In this document: piece after piece, positions 27,684 to 35,612 of the stretch | How the letters are laid out: every line of letters begins with the position of its first letter | Numbering within the stretch: the stretch's first letter is position 1 | From: Maribacter sp. BPC-D8 | Lineage (GTDB): Bacteria; Bacteroidota; Bacteroidia; Flavobacteriales; Flavobacteriaceae | Length of the DNA stretch: 64,000 nt | NCBI RefSeq assembly: GCF_035207705.1 | Contig: NZ_CP128187.1 | Location: 4,650,001-4,714,000, forward strand | Direction: 5' to 3' | The notes under the pieces: model-generated | Told to the model about the DNA's origin: nothing | The model's input: the letters and a program-made list of their open reading frames with translations, nothing else | Databases searched by the model: none | Translations under genes and position numbers: made by a program

Positions 27684-28641
27684 ATATTTTTTCTAAAAGT
27701 TCTTGGTACTCCTCTTCCATCTCGCTCAAGTGAGTAATGCCACCGCCACTTTTGTAAAAAAGCTTTTTATTAATTTTTTCAATAAACCGGATGCTTACGG
27801 CACTGTCAATTTGGTCTCCGTCGAATACACCAAAGATTCCGGTATAGAATCCACGTGGTTCAATTTCCGCTTTAGAAATAATTTCTAAAGTTTTCTTTTT
27901 TGGTGCTCCGCTTATTGATCCTGCCGGTAATGTTTTTAGTAATAAAGAGGTAAAGTTATCTTTCCAGTTCTCAGGTAATTCTCCTTGAATTTCGGTACTG
28001 GTCTGCAATAGTTCTTGATCTCCTTTTTTAATTTTATCTACGAATCTAAATTTATTGACCCTTACTTTTTTTGCAATCATAGAAAGGTCGTTTCGTATAA
28101 GGTCTACGATAGTATTATGCTCGTACAGTTCTTTTTTATTCGACAATAATAGTTCTTCAGCATTCGGCACATTGCTGTTGATGGTGCCTTTCATTGGGTA
28201 CGAGAAAATGTTTCCGTCTTTAATCTTGAGGTAGCATTCTGGTGAGAAAACAACGAATTTGTCTTTGTAAAGAAGCTTATATGGGGCATGGGCTTTTTGA
28301 TAAATCTCATTAAAATCTAATGCTGTGTTAAGAGCGGTAGGGAATGTAAGATTTAGCAAAAAGCTATTGCCATTATTTAGTTCTTGTTTAACGGTGTTAA
28401 AGGCTTTCTCGTAAATTTCTTTAGAAACCAATTTTGGTTTTAAGTCAAAATCGACACCTTCAAGATTAGTTTTAGCTAGATTTTCATCATTACCATTTCC
28501 TTTAATATTGAAGAAGATGTTTTCGTTTGCAGCTTCTTCAAAGGTAAAAACCTGTTTTACTGATTTTTCAAAATCGATGATGAATAAAAACGGAATTCCA
28601 TCTTGAAGAAAGCGAGTCGCTTTTTTTTCAAAATTTTCCAT
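27667..28641 (-). CDS. pabB: Aminodeoxychorismate synthase component I
   Basis: It is a chorismate-binding enzyme of 324 residues, shorter at the N terminus than E. coli PabB. Key motifs are PMKGT, with the lysine used by aminodeoxychorismate synthases (anthranilate synthases have Ala there), HNTIVDLIRNDLSMIA, and PAGSISGAPKKKTLEII with GFYTGIFG. The glutamine amidotransferase partner PabA is not in the window. It overlaps the class IV aminotransferase gene by 17 bases. Folate output would feed FolA, ThyA, MetF and MetH. Confidence 0.9.
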   Translation of the reverse strand: MENFEKKATRFLQDGIPFLFIIDFEKSVKQVFTFEEAANENIFFNIKGNGNDENLAKTNLEGVDFDLKPKLVSKEIYEKAFNTVKQELNNGNSFLLNLTFPTALNTALDFNEIYQKAHAPYKLLYKDKFVVFSPECYLKIKDGNIFSYPMKGTINSNVPNAEELLLSNKKELYEHNTIVDLIRNDLSMIAKKVRVNKFRFVDKIKKGDQELLQTSTEIQGELPENWKDNFTSLLLKTLPAGSISGAPKKKTLEIISKAEIEPRGFYTGIFGVFDGDQIDSAVSIRFIEKINKKLFYKSGGGITHLSEMEEEYQELLEKIYVPII

Positions 28642-28667
28642 TGGTTTCGAACTTTGCGAAAGTGAAC

Positions 28668-29282
28668 TTAAAATAGACCGTTAATTTGAGCGTCAATTTT
28701 GTTAAGTATGCTACCTAAATCTTCAGGGTTGTCAACAAAATCTAAATCGTCTACATCGATGATCAATAAGTTTCCTTTTTCATACCCATGAATCCAAGCT
28801 TCATAACGTTCGTTCAATCGGCTTAAGTAATCAATTGAAATCGAGTTTTCATATTCTCTGCCTCTTTTGTGAATTTGCTTCACCAAATTAGGGATAGAGC
28901 TACGTAGGTAGATTAAAAGATCTGGCGGGTCAACTAAGGTCTCCATCAAATCAAATAAACTAGAATAGTTCTGAAAATCTCTATTGGTCATAAGACCCAT
29001 AGCATGTAAGTTGGGTGCAAAAATATGCGCATCCTCATAAATAGTTCTATCCTGAATTATTTCTTTACCGCTTTCCTTAATTTGAAGAATTTGGCGGTAC
29101 CTACTGTTTAAAAAGTATATCTGAAGATTAAAACTCCAGCGTTCCATCTGATTGTAAAAATCATCTAAATATGGGTTCTCAACAACATCTTCATAATGAG
29201 CTTCCCATTTATAATGTTTTGAAAGTAATCTAGTTAGGGTTGTTTTTCCTGCACCGATATTTCCGGCAACTGCTATGTGCAT
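28668..29282 (-). CDS. Deoxynucleoside kinase
   Basis: The 204-residue protein has a P-loop at the very N terminus (AGNIGAGKTTLT), the catalytic DRTIYED motif and the RSSIPNLVKQIHKRGREYE arginine segment of the dCK/dGK-like deoxynucleoside kinases. It phosphorylates salvaged deoxynucleosides, which fits with the CNT transporter in the window. Substrate preference (deoxyadenosine, deoxyguanosine or deoxycytidine) cannot be read. The gene starts at an ATG and is 26 bases from pabB. Confidence 0.9.
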   Translation of the reverse strand: MHIAVAGNIGAGKTTLTRLLSKHYKWEAHYEDVVENPYLDDFYNQMERWSFNLQIYFLNSRYRQILQIKESGKEIIQDRTIYEDAHIFAPNLHAMGLMTNRDFQNYSSLFDLMETLVDPPDLLIYLRSSIPNLVKQIHKRGREYENSISIDYLSRLNERYEAWIHGYEKGNLLIIDVDDLDFVDNPEDLGSILNKIDAQINGLF

Positions 29283-29477
29283 AGAATTAAATTGATTAAT
29301 GGTTGTGTTCTTATTTCAGAATAAGATTCTGATGGTACAAGATACAAGATAACTACAGGAAGTAAAAACATATTTGTTGTATGGCATAAAAATAATTACC
29401 TGAATTCATTTATTAACAGATATCGATTAAACCAAAAGCAAAAAATAATGTCATACTTCTATATTTAATTATAGAAA

Positions 29478-30335
29478 ATGAAAAGATTTAATTGGTTTAT
29501 AGCATTTGCAATTGTTTTTATGGGCGTGACCATACAAGCACAAGATTTTCAAGGTAAAGCAGTATACCAGAGTAAAACTCAGGTAAACTTTGATTTTGGG
29601 AATAGAAATATACCAGAAGATAGAAAGAAAGCTATGATGGAGCGTATAAAAAAGGCTAATGAAAAATCTTTTGTGCTCACTTTTGATAAAGCAGCATCTT
29701 TTTATAAGGAGGAAGAAAAACTGGAACAACCAGGTGAAAGAGGTGGCGGTCGTGGTCCACGTTTTGGTGGAATGGCTGGTACTGATGGCGATTTATATAA
29801 GGATATAAAAGATCAGCGGTATTTGACAAAGAATGAATTGCTAGGTAAAATTTTCTTGATCGATGATGAATTAGAAGCCTTAGCGTGGAAAATGGGTAGC
29901 GAATCTAAGAAAATAGGTAATTATACTGCTTTTAAGGCAACAGCTACAAAGACTATTAAACGACCAAATATGAGTGCTATTTTCAGAAGACCGGGTAGGG
30001 GTGAGGAAAATAAAGAAGAGGAGAATAAAGAAGACGAATTCACTATTAAAGAAGTGGAGATAGTAGCATGGTATACACCTGAAATTCCAATAAATCAAGG
30101 TCCAGGATTGTATTGGGGACTACCAGGTTTAATACTCGCTGTAAACGATGATATTACAACTATTGTTTGTTCTGAAATTACGATGAACCCGTCAGAGAAA
30201 ATGGAAATAAAAGCACCAAGTAAAGGCAAGAAAGTAACGCAGGCAGAATATGATGAAATCTCTCAAGAGAAGATGAAAGAAATGCGTGAAAATTTTGGAA
30301 ACCGTGGCGGTCGTGGTGGCGGTAGACCAAACTAA
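29478..30335 (+). CDS. GLPGLI family secreted protein
   Basis: The 285-residue protein has a Sec signal peptide (ending near TIQAQ), the family pattern (YQSKTQVNFDFG, VEIVAWYTPEIP, then GPGLYWGLPGLILAVND, whose GLPGLI segment names the family) and two low-complexity stretches: RGGGRGPRFGG at about residue 90 and a C-terminal GGRGGGR tail. Its function is unknown; it occurs next to outer-membrane receptors in flavobacteria. The downstream gene starts 39 bases after its stop. Confidence 0.9.
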   Translation: MKRFNWFIAFAIVFMGVTIQAQDFQGKAVYQSKTQVNFDFGNRNIPEDRKKAMMERIKKANEKSFVLTFDKAASFYKEEEKLEQPGERGGGRGPRFGGMAGTDGDLYKDIKDQRYLTKNELLGKIFLIDDELEALAWKMGSESKKIGNYTAFKATATKTIKRPNMSAIFRRPGRGEENKEEENKEDEFTIKEVEIVAWYTPEIPINQGPGLYWGLPGLILAVNDDITTIVCSEITMNPSEKMEIKAPSKGKKVTQAEYDEISQEKMKEMRENFGNRGGRGGGRPN

Positions 30336-30374
30336 AATAGTACTTCATAATTCATTCTTTTTTATAGCAATCAC

Positions 30375-33053
30375 ATGAAAAATAAAGTGCTTTTTGCCCT
30401 ATTACTACTAGTGGTAACTATTGGTTCGGCTCAAGAAATATCGTTATCAGGTACCGTAAAAGACAGCTTAGGCGTTGGTGTGGATATGGCAAATGTTATT
30501 GCTATAAATACTGCAACACAAGGATTAGAATCTTACGGAATTACCAATCATGCGGGACTCTTTAAACTGAAATTGAAAACAGGGGAGCAGTATACGGTAA
30601 AAGTGACTTACCTCGGTTTTAAACCAGAATCGTTCACATTTACTGCCGGCGAGCAAGATGCCGTAAAAGATATTGTAATGCAAGAGCAAGCGGCACAATT
30701 AGATGAGGTAGATGTTACCTATGAAATGCCGGTTTCGGTAAAGGGTGATACCATAGTGTATGATACAGATGCCTTTGTTTCTGGTACAGAGAAGAAGTTG
30801 AAAGACGTTTTAGAAAACCTTCCGGGTATTGAGATAAACGATGATGGTCAAATAGAAGTAGAGGGTAAGACCGTGAGTAAGATCATGGTAGAAGGTAAAG
30901 ATTTTTTCGATGGCGATACGAAGTTGGCGGTAGAGAATATCCCGGCGAATGCCTTAAGTAAAGTTGAGGTGTTGCGTAATTTTAATGAAGTTTCCCAAAT
31001 GAAAGGATTGACTAATGACGATGACAATGTAGCATTGAACATTAGGTTGAAAGAGGGGAAAAAGAACTTTTGGTTTGGAGAAATAACGGCAGGTTATGGT
31101 CCTGATGATAGGTATCTAGCGCACCCAAAGTTATTTTATTACAGTCCTAAATACAGCATAAATATCATCACCGATTTAAATAATATTGGTGAAGTACCTT
31201 TTACCCGTAGCGATTATAGAAACTTTACAGGCGGATTCAGAAATTTGAATTCCAGGGGAGGTAGTTCCATTTCTACAGGTGCAGATGCATTAGGGCTTTC
31301 TTCGGCACAGAATAATAGGGCAAATGATATTGACACCAAATTTGCAGCGGCTAATTTTAGTTATGCTCCCATGGAAGGGTTGGATTTAAGCGGATTCGGT
31401 ATTTATTCATACACAGGTACATTGATGAAATCTGAAGGAACCACATCATATATTGCCAGTAATGATATAGAGAGCACAACCACGAATACAGATCAGACCG
31501 TACATTTAGGTTTGGCAAAATTGAGTGCCAAATACAAACCTAATGAAGATTTTCAGTTAGATTTTGATGCACTGCTAAAACAATCTGATGATAATGAAGC
31601 GGTAGATGTACTTTCTATTTCTTCTATTACCGATCAAATAGCAGAGGTAAAAAAGCAGAAACCCTTATCAGTAAATCAGAATTTAAATATCTACTACACC
31701 TTAAACGAGAAGAACATTTTTGCGGTAGAAGCCCAATATTTATATACTGATGAAGATCCTTTTTATGAAGCAATACGAAACGAATTTGCTTTTGTAGATA
31801 TTTTCCCTGTAGATGAAAATCAAGATGTATATAATATCAATCAGGCTAAAACAGTAGTAACGAATAAGGTCGATGCTAAAGTAGATTATTATAGAGTGTT
31901 GGGTAGCAAAAGCAATATCAATTTAACCTTGGGTACCACACAGAGCAATCAGAATTTTAATTCAAACATATTTCAGATTTTAAATAATGAGTCTGTTTTA
32001 AATATGAGCGGCGATGAGTTTGGTAATGAAGTAGGTTTTCATGTTTCAGATATATATACAGGCTTACATTATAAGGTTATTTCGGGCATCTTCACTTTTA
32101 ACCCTGGTGTTACGCTGCATCAGTTCAATGTTAAGAATGAACAATTAGGTACAGTGGTAGAAGATAATTTAACGTCTCTGCTGCCTGACTTGTATATTAA
32201 CGCGCAGCTAAAGAAATCAGAGAATCTTCGTTTTAATTATCGTGTAACCCGTTCGTTTACAGATGTCAGTAATTTTGCGCAAGGCTATGTGCTTAATAAT
32301 TACAATTCGTTGTATAGTGGTAATCGCGATTTAGAAAGTGCATTGAACCATAATGTGTCGCTAAATTTTTTCAGCTTCAATATGTTCAATTTCACCAATA
32401 TTTTTGCGAACGTAGCGTATACCAAAAGAATAGATGCATTAAAAAGCGGCGTGAATATTATTGGTATCAATAGGGTAAGTAGTACTATCAATTCTAATTT
32501 TGATGATGAATCTTTAACCGCAAGCGGAAAATATGAGCGTACTTTCGGTAAAATAAAAGCATCGATACAAGGTAATTTGGGTTGGTCTACTACAAACAAC
32601 TTGGTTGACAACGCGCAACGAACATCAAATTCTTTGACACAGAATTATAATGCAGCGCTTTCTACTAATTTCAAAGACGCTCCTAATTTAGAACTAGGTT
32701 ATAGATATACGGTAAACAATTACGAGAATGGAGATTTAGAAACCACATTTTATACGAGCAGGCCTTATGCTCGTTTTGATGCCAGTTTTTTAAAGAACTT
32801 CATATTTACGGTAGATTATGATTATTATAATTATAGCGATGGTGCCGATACCATTTCTAATACCTATAGTTTTTTAGAATCTGACCTTACATATCAAAAG
32901 AAAGATAGCCGTTGGGAATATGGTGTTAAAGGAACAAACCTATTAAACACTACTACATTAAATAAAGATAGTACCAACGAATTATTCTTTAGTACACAAG
33001 CCTATTTTGTACAACCTAGATATCCATTATTGTCTGTGAAGTATGATCTTTAA
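30375..33053 (+). CDS. TonB-receptor-like outer-membrane beta-barrel protein
   Basis: The 892-residue protein has a signal peptide (ending near GSAQE), a CarboxypepD_reg-like domain (residues ~20-105), a plug-like domain (~110-210: GDTIVYDTDAFVSGTEKKLKDVLENLPGIEIN, key LKDVLENLPG) and a C-terminal OMP_b-brl_3-type beta barrel. It resembles SusC/TonB-dependent proteins but has no SusD partner; the neighbour is the GLPGLI protein. The substrate is unknown. Its last strand ends KYDL. Confidence 0.88.
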   Translation: MKNKVLFALLLLVVTIGSAQEISLSGTVKDSLGVGVDMANVIAINTATQGLESYGITNHAGLFKLKLKTGEQYTVKVTYLGFKPESFTFTAGEQDAVKDIVMQEQAAQLDEVDVTYEMPVSVKGDTIVYDTDAFVSGTEKKLKDVLENLPGIEINDDGQIEVEGKTVSKIMVEGKDFFDGDTKLAVENIPANALSKVEVLRNFNEVSQMKGLTNDDDNVALNIRLKEGKKNFWFGEITAGYGPDDRYLAHPKLFYYSPKYSINIITDLNNIGEVPFTRSDYRNFTGGFRNLNSRGGSSISTGADALGLSSAQNNRANDIDTKFAAANFSYAPMEGLDLSGFGIYSYTGTLMKSEGTTSYIASNDIESTTTNTDQTVHLGLAKLSAKYKPNEDFQLDFDALLKQSDDNEAVDVLSISSITDQIAEVKKQKPLSVNQNLNIYYTLNEKNIFAVEAQYLYTDEDPFYEAIRNEFAFVDIFPVDENQDVYNINQAKTVVTNKVDAKVDYYRVLGSKSNINLTLGTTQSNQNFNSNIFQILNNESVLNMSGDEFGNEVGFHVSDIYTGLHYKVISGIFTFNPGVTLHQFNVKNEQLGTVVEDNLTSLLPDLYINAQLKKSENLRFNYRVTRSFTDVSNFAQGYVLNNYNSLYSGNRDLESALNHNVSLNFFSFNMFNFTNIFANVAYTKRIDALKSGVNIIGINRVSSTINSNFDDESLTASGKYERTFGKIKASIQGNLGWSTTNNLVDNAQRTSNSLTQNYNAALSTNFKDAPNLELGYRYTVNNYENGDLETTFYTSRPYARFDASFLKNFIFTVDYDYYNYSDGADTISNTYSFLESDLTYQKKDSRWEYGVKGTNLLNTTTLNKDSTNELFFSTQAYFVQPRYPLLSVKYDL

Positions 33054-33141
33054 TTCTAGCAGATTTAGAGTAAGAATTATCAATTCTTCTAATTGAGTCA
33101 ATAAATAACATCATATTAAGAATTGAACAGAACATTTTTTC

Positions 33142-33149
33142 TATTTTTG
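33142..33149 (+). promoter_or_regulatory. -7 promoter element for metK
   Basis: TATTTTTG matches TAnnTTTG exactly and lies 20 bases before the riboswitch-like fold, so the leader RNA would begin near 33155. A TTG at 33123-33125 is a weak -33 candidate. Confidence 0.65.
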
Positions 33150-33167
33150 CATCTGAATTAAAAAAGT

Positions 33168-33242
33168 GAGGAGGGATTTGACTGATTGCAACCTCTGTTT
33201 TAGCCTTAGGGTATAAAGCGAAAAAAATGCTAAAGCAGTTGA
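33168..33242 (+). ncRNA. Probable SAM-II-class (SAM-II/SAM-V) riboswitch in the metK leader
   Basis: The fold is a 5-bp stem (GGAGG 33170-33174 with CCTCT 33192-33196, last pair G-U) closing a 17-base loop that starts GATTTGACTG and ends ATTGCAA. It is followed by a spacer, then ATAAAGC and TGCTAAAGCAGTT. Loop bases GACTG (33180-33184) can pair with CAGTT (33236-33240), giving the H-type pseudoknot of SAM-II. The loop, TTGCAA and GCTAAA match my memory of the SAM-II consensus. The fold lies between a good promoter and the SAM synthetase gene. A longer-than-usual linker (33197-33211) is odd. This was not checked with a covariance model. Confidence 0.7.
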
Positions 33243-33311
33243 TGTTGATATCGCTTCGCATCATACTTCTTTTCGGCATTCATTCAAATCCTTTGAAAAA
33301 AAAAGATTGTT

Positions 33312-34568
33312 ATGCCATATTTATTTACATCAGAATCTGTTAGTGAAGGACATCCGGACAAAGTTGCGGATCAAATCAGTGACGCGTTATTAGATAATTT
33401 TCTTGCCTTTGATCCAGAAAGTAAAGTTGCTTGTGAGACATTAGTAACTACTGGTCAAGTTGTATTAGCAGGTGAGGTAAAAAGTGATACCTATTTAGAT
33501 GTACAGAACATTGCCCGTGAAGTCATCAATAAAATAGGATATACAAAAGGAGAATACCAGTTCAGTGGAGATTCTTGCGGAGTAATATCGTTGATACATG
33601 AGCAGTCTCAAGATATTAGCCAAGGTGTAGACCGTGGTTCAAAAGAAGAACAAGGTGCTGGTGATCAAGGTATGATGTTCGGTTACGCAACTAGCGAGAC
33701 TGAGAACTACATGCCATTAGCTTTAGATATATCGCACAAAATTCTGCATACATTGGCAGAAATGCGTCGCGAGAATAGAGAGATTTCTTATCTAAGACCA
33801 GATGCAAAAGCACAGGTTACTATAGAATATTCAGATACCAATGAGCCAATACGTATAGATACTATTGTTGTTTCTACACAGCACGATGCTTTTGATGCAG
33901 ATGATGAAAAAATGTTGGCAAAGATTAAGTCTGACATTATTTCAATTTTGATCCCTAGAGTAAAAGCACAATTGCCTGCAGATACTCAGAAATTATTCGA
34001 TGATCAGATCAAGTATCATATTAACCCAACAGGGAAGTTTGTAATCGGTGGTCCGCATGGCGATACCGGTTTAACAGGTCGTAAGATTATTGTTGATACG
34101 TATGGTGGTAAAGGAGCTCACGGTGGTGGTGCTTTTAGTGGTAAAGATCCAAGTAAGGTAGACCGTAGTGCAGCTTATGCAGCACGTCATGCAGCAAAGA
34201 ATTTAGTAGCTGCAGGTGTAGCAACTGAGATTTTGGTGCAAGTTAGTTATGCGATTGGTGTTGTAGAACCTACATCTATTTATGTAGATACCTACGGTAC
34301 TTCTAAAGTGGGGTTGAGCGATGGTGATATTGCGAAGAAAGTAGCGCAGTTATTTGATATGAGACCTTTTGCTATTGAAGATCGCCTAAAACTAAGAAAC
34401 CCAATTTATCTAGAAACCGCAGCATACGGACACATGGGTAAAACTCCCGTAACAGTTACCAAGGTTTTCGAATCTCCATATAATGGTCGTATCGAAAAAG
34501 AAGTGGAATTATTCACTTGGGAAAAATTAGATAAAGTAGCAGAGATAAAGTCAGCGTTTAATTTATAA
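33312..34568 (+). CDS. metK: S-adenosylmethionine synthetase
   Basis: It makes SAM from methionine and ATP. The N-terminal [21 protein letters not shown] region, the [12 protein letters not shown] hexapeptide region, and [15 protein letters not shown] (P-loop-like) are all present; length is 418 residues. It is monocistronic between the SAM-II-like leader and a terminator at 34713-34740. Product feedback through the leader RNA is the likely control. Its substrate methionine is made by the metY-metH block at 42296-62346. Confidence 0.97.
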   Translation: MPYLFTSESVSEGHPDKVADQISDALLDNFLAFDPESKVACETLVTTGQVVLAGEVKSDTYLDVQNIAREVINKIGYTKGEYQFSGDSCGVISLIHEQSQDISQGVDRGSKEEQGAGDQGMMFGYATSETENYMPLALDISHKILHTLAEMRRENREISYLRPDAKAQVTIEYSDTNEPIRIDTIVVSTQHDAFDADDEKMLAKIKSDIISILIPRVKAQLPADTQKLFDDQIKYHINPTGKFVIGGPHGDTGLTGRKIIVDTYGGKGAHGGGAFSGKDPSKVDRSAAYAARHAAKNLVAAGVATEILVQVSYAIGVVEPTSIYVDTYGTSKVGLSDGDIAKKVAQLFDMRPFAIEDRLKLRNPIYLETAAYGHMGKTPVTVTKVFESPYNGRIEKEVELFTWEKLDKVAEIKSAFNL

Positions 34569-34570
34569 CG

Positions 34571-34599
34571 TCATTGCGAGCAAAGCCAAGCAATCTGTT
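34571..34599. repeat. Dispersed intergenic repeat just after metK
   Basis: The stretch from CGTCATTGCGAGC to AAGCAATCT has short inverted ATTGC/GCAAT arms. It is of a type often dispersed between genes in Bacteroidetes. A degenerate copy of the other repeat core (AGCGCAGTCGA) follows at 34633-34643. Confidence 0.5.
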
Positions 34600-34712
34600 T
34601 ATGATGAAATCATATTTCAATATTTCATATTTAGCGCAGTCGATATACATTGCTGTTAGAAAGTATGATTAATGTAGGGTAAGTATTGTCTTTCAAATGA
34701 TTAGAATATAAG

Positions 34713-34740
34713 TGCCTCGTGTTTTACGGGGCATTTTTTT
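34713..34740 (+). terminator. Probable metK terminator
   Basis: An 8-bp stem with one G-U pair (TGCCTCGT against ACGGGGCA, loop GTTTT) is followed by seven Ts. It lies 145 bases after the metK stop, after the repeat. Confidence 0.8.
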
Positions 34741-34802
34741 GTTTTAAAATTACCTCACAAGCCAATTAACACCCCTTCACAACAACTTAAGATGGTTTGA
34801 CC

Positions 34803-34841
34803 ACAAAATCTATTTTGTAGGAAAAGGATTACATATATTTG
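34803..34841 (+). promoter_or_regulatory. Promoter with operator-like palindrome, small-ORF locus
   Basis: TATATTTG (34834-34841) is an exact -7 element and TTTTG at 34813-34817 lies 16 bases before it, short of the usual -33 spacing. An inverted repeat (ACAAAAT-CT-ATTTTGT, 34803-34818) covers this -33 region. A start near 34847 would give a leader ending at the small ORF at 34885. Confidence 0.5.
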
Positions 34842-34884
34842 AAGTGTAATAATTAGAGAATCCCAAATCTCACCACCTACAAAG

Positions 34885-34992
34885 ATGAAATATATATTAG
34901 TTGTACAAACAAAAAACGGACAGAAACAAGTTCAAGTTGAAGCCCCAAAAGTCAGCTTGATTTTAAATCTGTTTAAGGTATTGAATCTTTGA
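34885..34992 (+). CDS. Possible small peptide of 35 residues
   Basis: An ATG at 34885 opens a 35-codon frame (begins MKYILVVQTKNG, ends FKVLNL) behind the promoter at 34834-34841. The N-terminal half looks like beta strands with alternating charge and the C-terminal part is hydrophobic. No family is recognised. It may be a real peptide, or a leader or decayed remnant. Support is only promoter position and codon-like composition. Confidence 0.3.
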   Translation: MKYILVVQTKNGQKQVQVEAPKVSLILNLFKVLNL

Positions 34993-35028
34993 AAACCTAT
35001 TAAAGTAATAACTTAACCTACGAATGCC

Positions 35029-35226
35029 ATGTCATTAACCCACAGAATTTCTCTAGCTATTTTGGCTTGCATCATATTACAATCTTGCTCAAAAGAAACC
35101 GACCTAATTTCTGAGTATGTTGTTTTAGATGCAGACAAAACCGAATATCGTTCGGTGAAAATCAATCCGGATTTTCAAATTAAAAAAAATAAAGAAACAG
35201 TTGCATTGACTCCTTTTTCTGATTAA
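35029..35226 (+). CDS. Small putative lipoprotein, 65 residues
   Basis: The N terminus is a lipoprotein signal (about 20 residues, lipobox ILQSC), followed by a ~45-residue mature part (KETDLISEYVVLDAD...). Such a mature part resembles the start of larger flavobacterial exported proteins, so it could be a fragment of one, but no homologous frame continues after the TAA at 35224-35226. Function is unknown. It sits between two even smaller ORFs on the same strand. Confidence 0.45.
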   Translation: MSLTHRISLAILACIILQSCSKETDLISEYVVLDADKTEYRSVKINPDFQIKKNKETVALTPFSD

Positions 35227-35252
35227 ATTCCAACACACTAAACATTAACTTA

Positions 35253-35351
35253 ATGAAAAAACAATTACTCCAAGAAACTACTGTTCAAGAATATAAAGGA
35301 GATTTTTTTTCGGGCATACTTATGCTTGTTAGAAAGTTGTTCATGGTATAA
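35253..35351 (+). CDS. Possible small peptide of 32 residues
   Basis: ATG 35253 begins a 32-codon frame (MKKQLLQETTVQEY, then a hydrophobic tail GILMLVRKLFMV). It starts 26 bases after the small lipoprotein stop and ends 17 bases before a perfect hairpin at 35368-35401. The amphipathic/hydrophobic end could insert in membrane. No family is recognised; it may not be translated. Confidence 0.3.
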   Translation: MKKQLLQETTVQEYKGDFFSGILMLVRKLFMV

Positions 35352-35367
35352 TCTTGTTCACAATTGC

Positions 35368-35401
35368 TTCATAAATGCTATCGTCTGATAGCATTTATGA
35401 A
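35368..35401. terminator. Perfect 15-bp hairpin closing the small-ORF locus
   Basis: TTCATAAATGCTATC and its exact complement flank a GTCT loop. Only a weak T-rich stretch follows, so termination is likely but not certain. The hairpin is also symmetrical enough to be an operator for a dimeric protein. Confidence 0.6.
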
Positions 35402-35580
35402 ACATTTTCCCCTTCTAAATAACACCGTTTATTTTTTAAATTATATTGACTCCGCCTATTAATCTGAATAGCTTAGTTGATAAACTATGACGTAATTTGG
35501 CAAACTTCAACTTAGGTATTCCATAGGTCAAAATTTTACTGCGTCTACCTATCCATAAATCTTCAAAAATCGAGTAAACT
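35402..35580. other. Noncoding stretch with nothing recognised
   Basis: After the hairpin there is AT-rich sequence up to the promoter region of the S15 hydrolase gene. I see no ORF above ~25 codons with a plausible start, no RNA fold and no repeat here. Confidence 0.5.
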
Positions 35581-35584
35581 TTCT

Positions 35585-35609
35585 TAGCTTTAAGAATTCA
35601 AATTCTTAA
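35585..35609 (+). promoter_or_regulatory. Weak -7 element overlapped by a 20-base palindrome
   Basis: TAGCTTTA (35585-35592) matches seven of eight -7 positions. TTAAGAATT-CA-AATTCTTAA (35590-35609) is a perfect inverted repeat that overlaps it and ends 3 bases before the ATG. It could be a repressor site or a leader hairpin that hides the start codon. Confidence 0.4.
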
Positions 35610-35612
35610 GAC

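Noticed and set aside
34569..35612. A tRNA or a CRISPR array in the gene-poor kilobase
   Set aside because: No cloverleaf with a TTC loop and acceptor stem, and no regularly spaced repeats, were found here.
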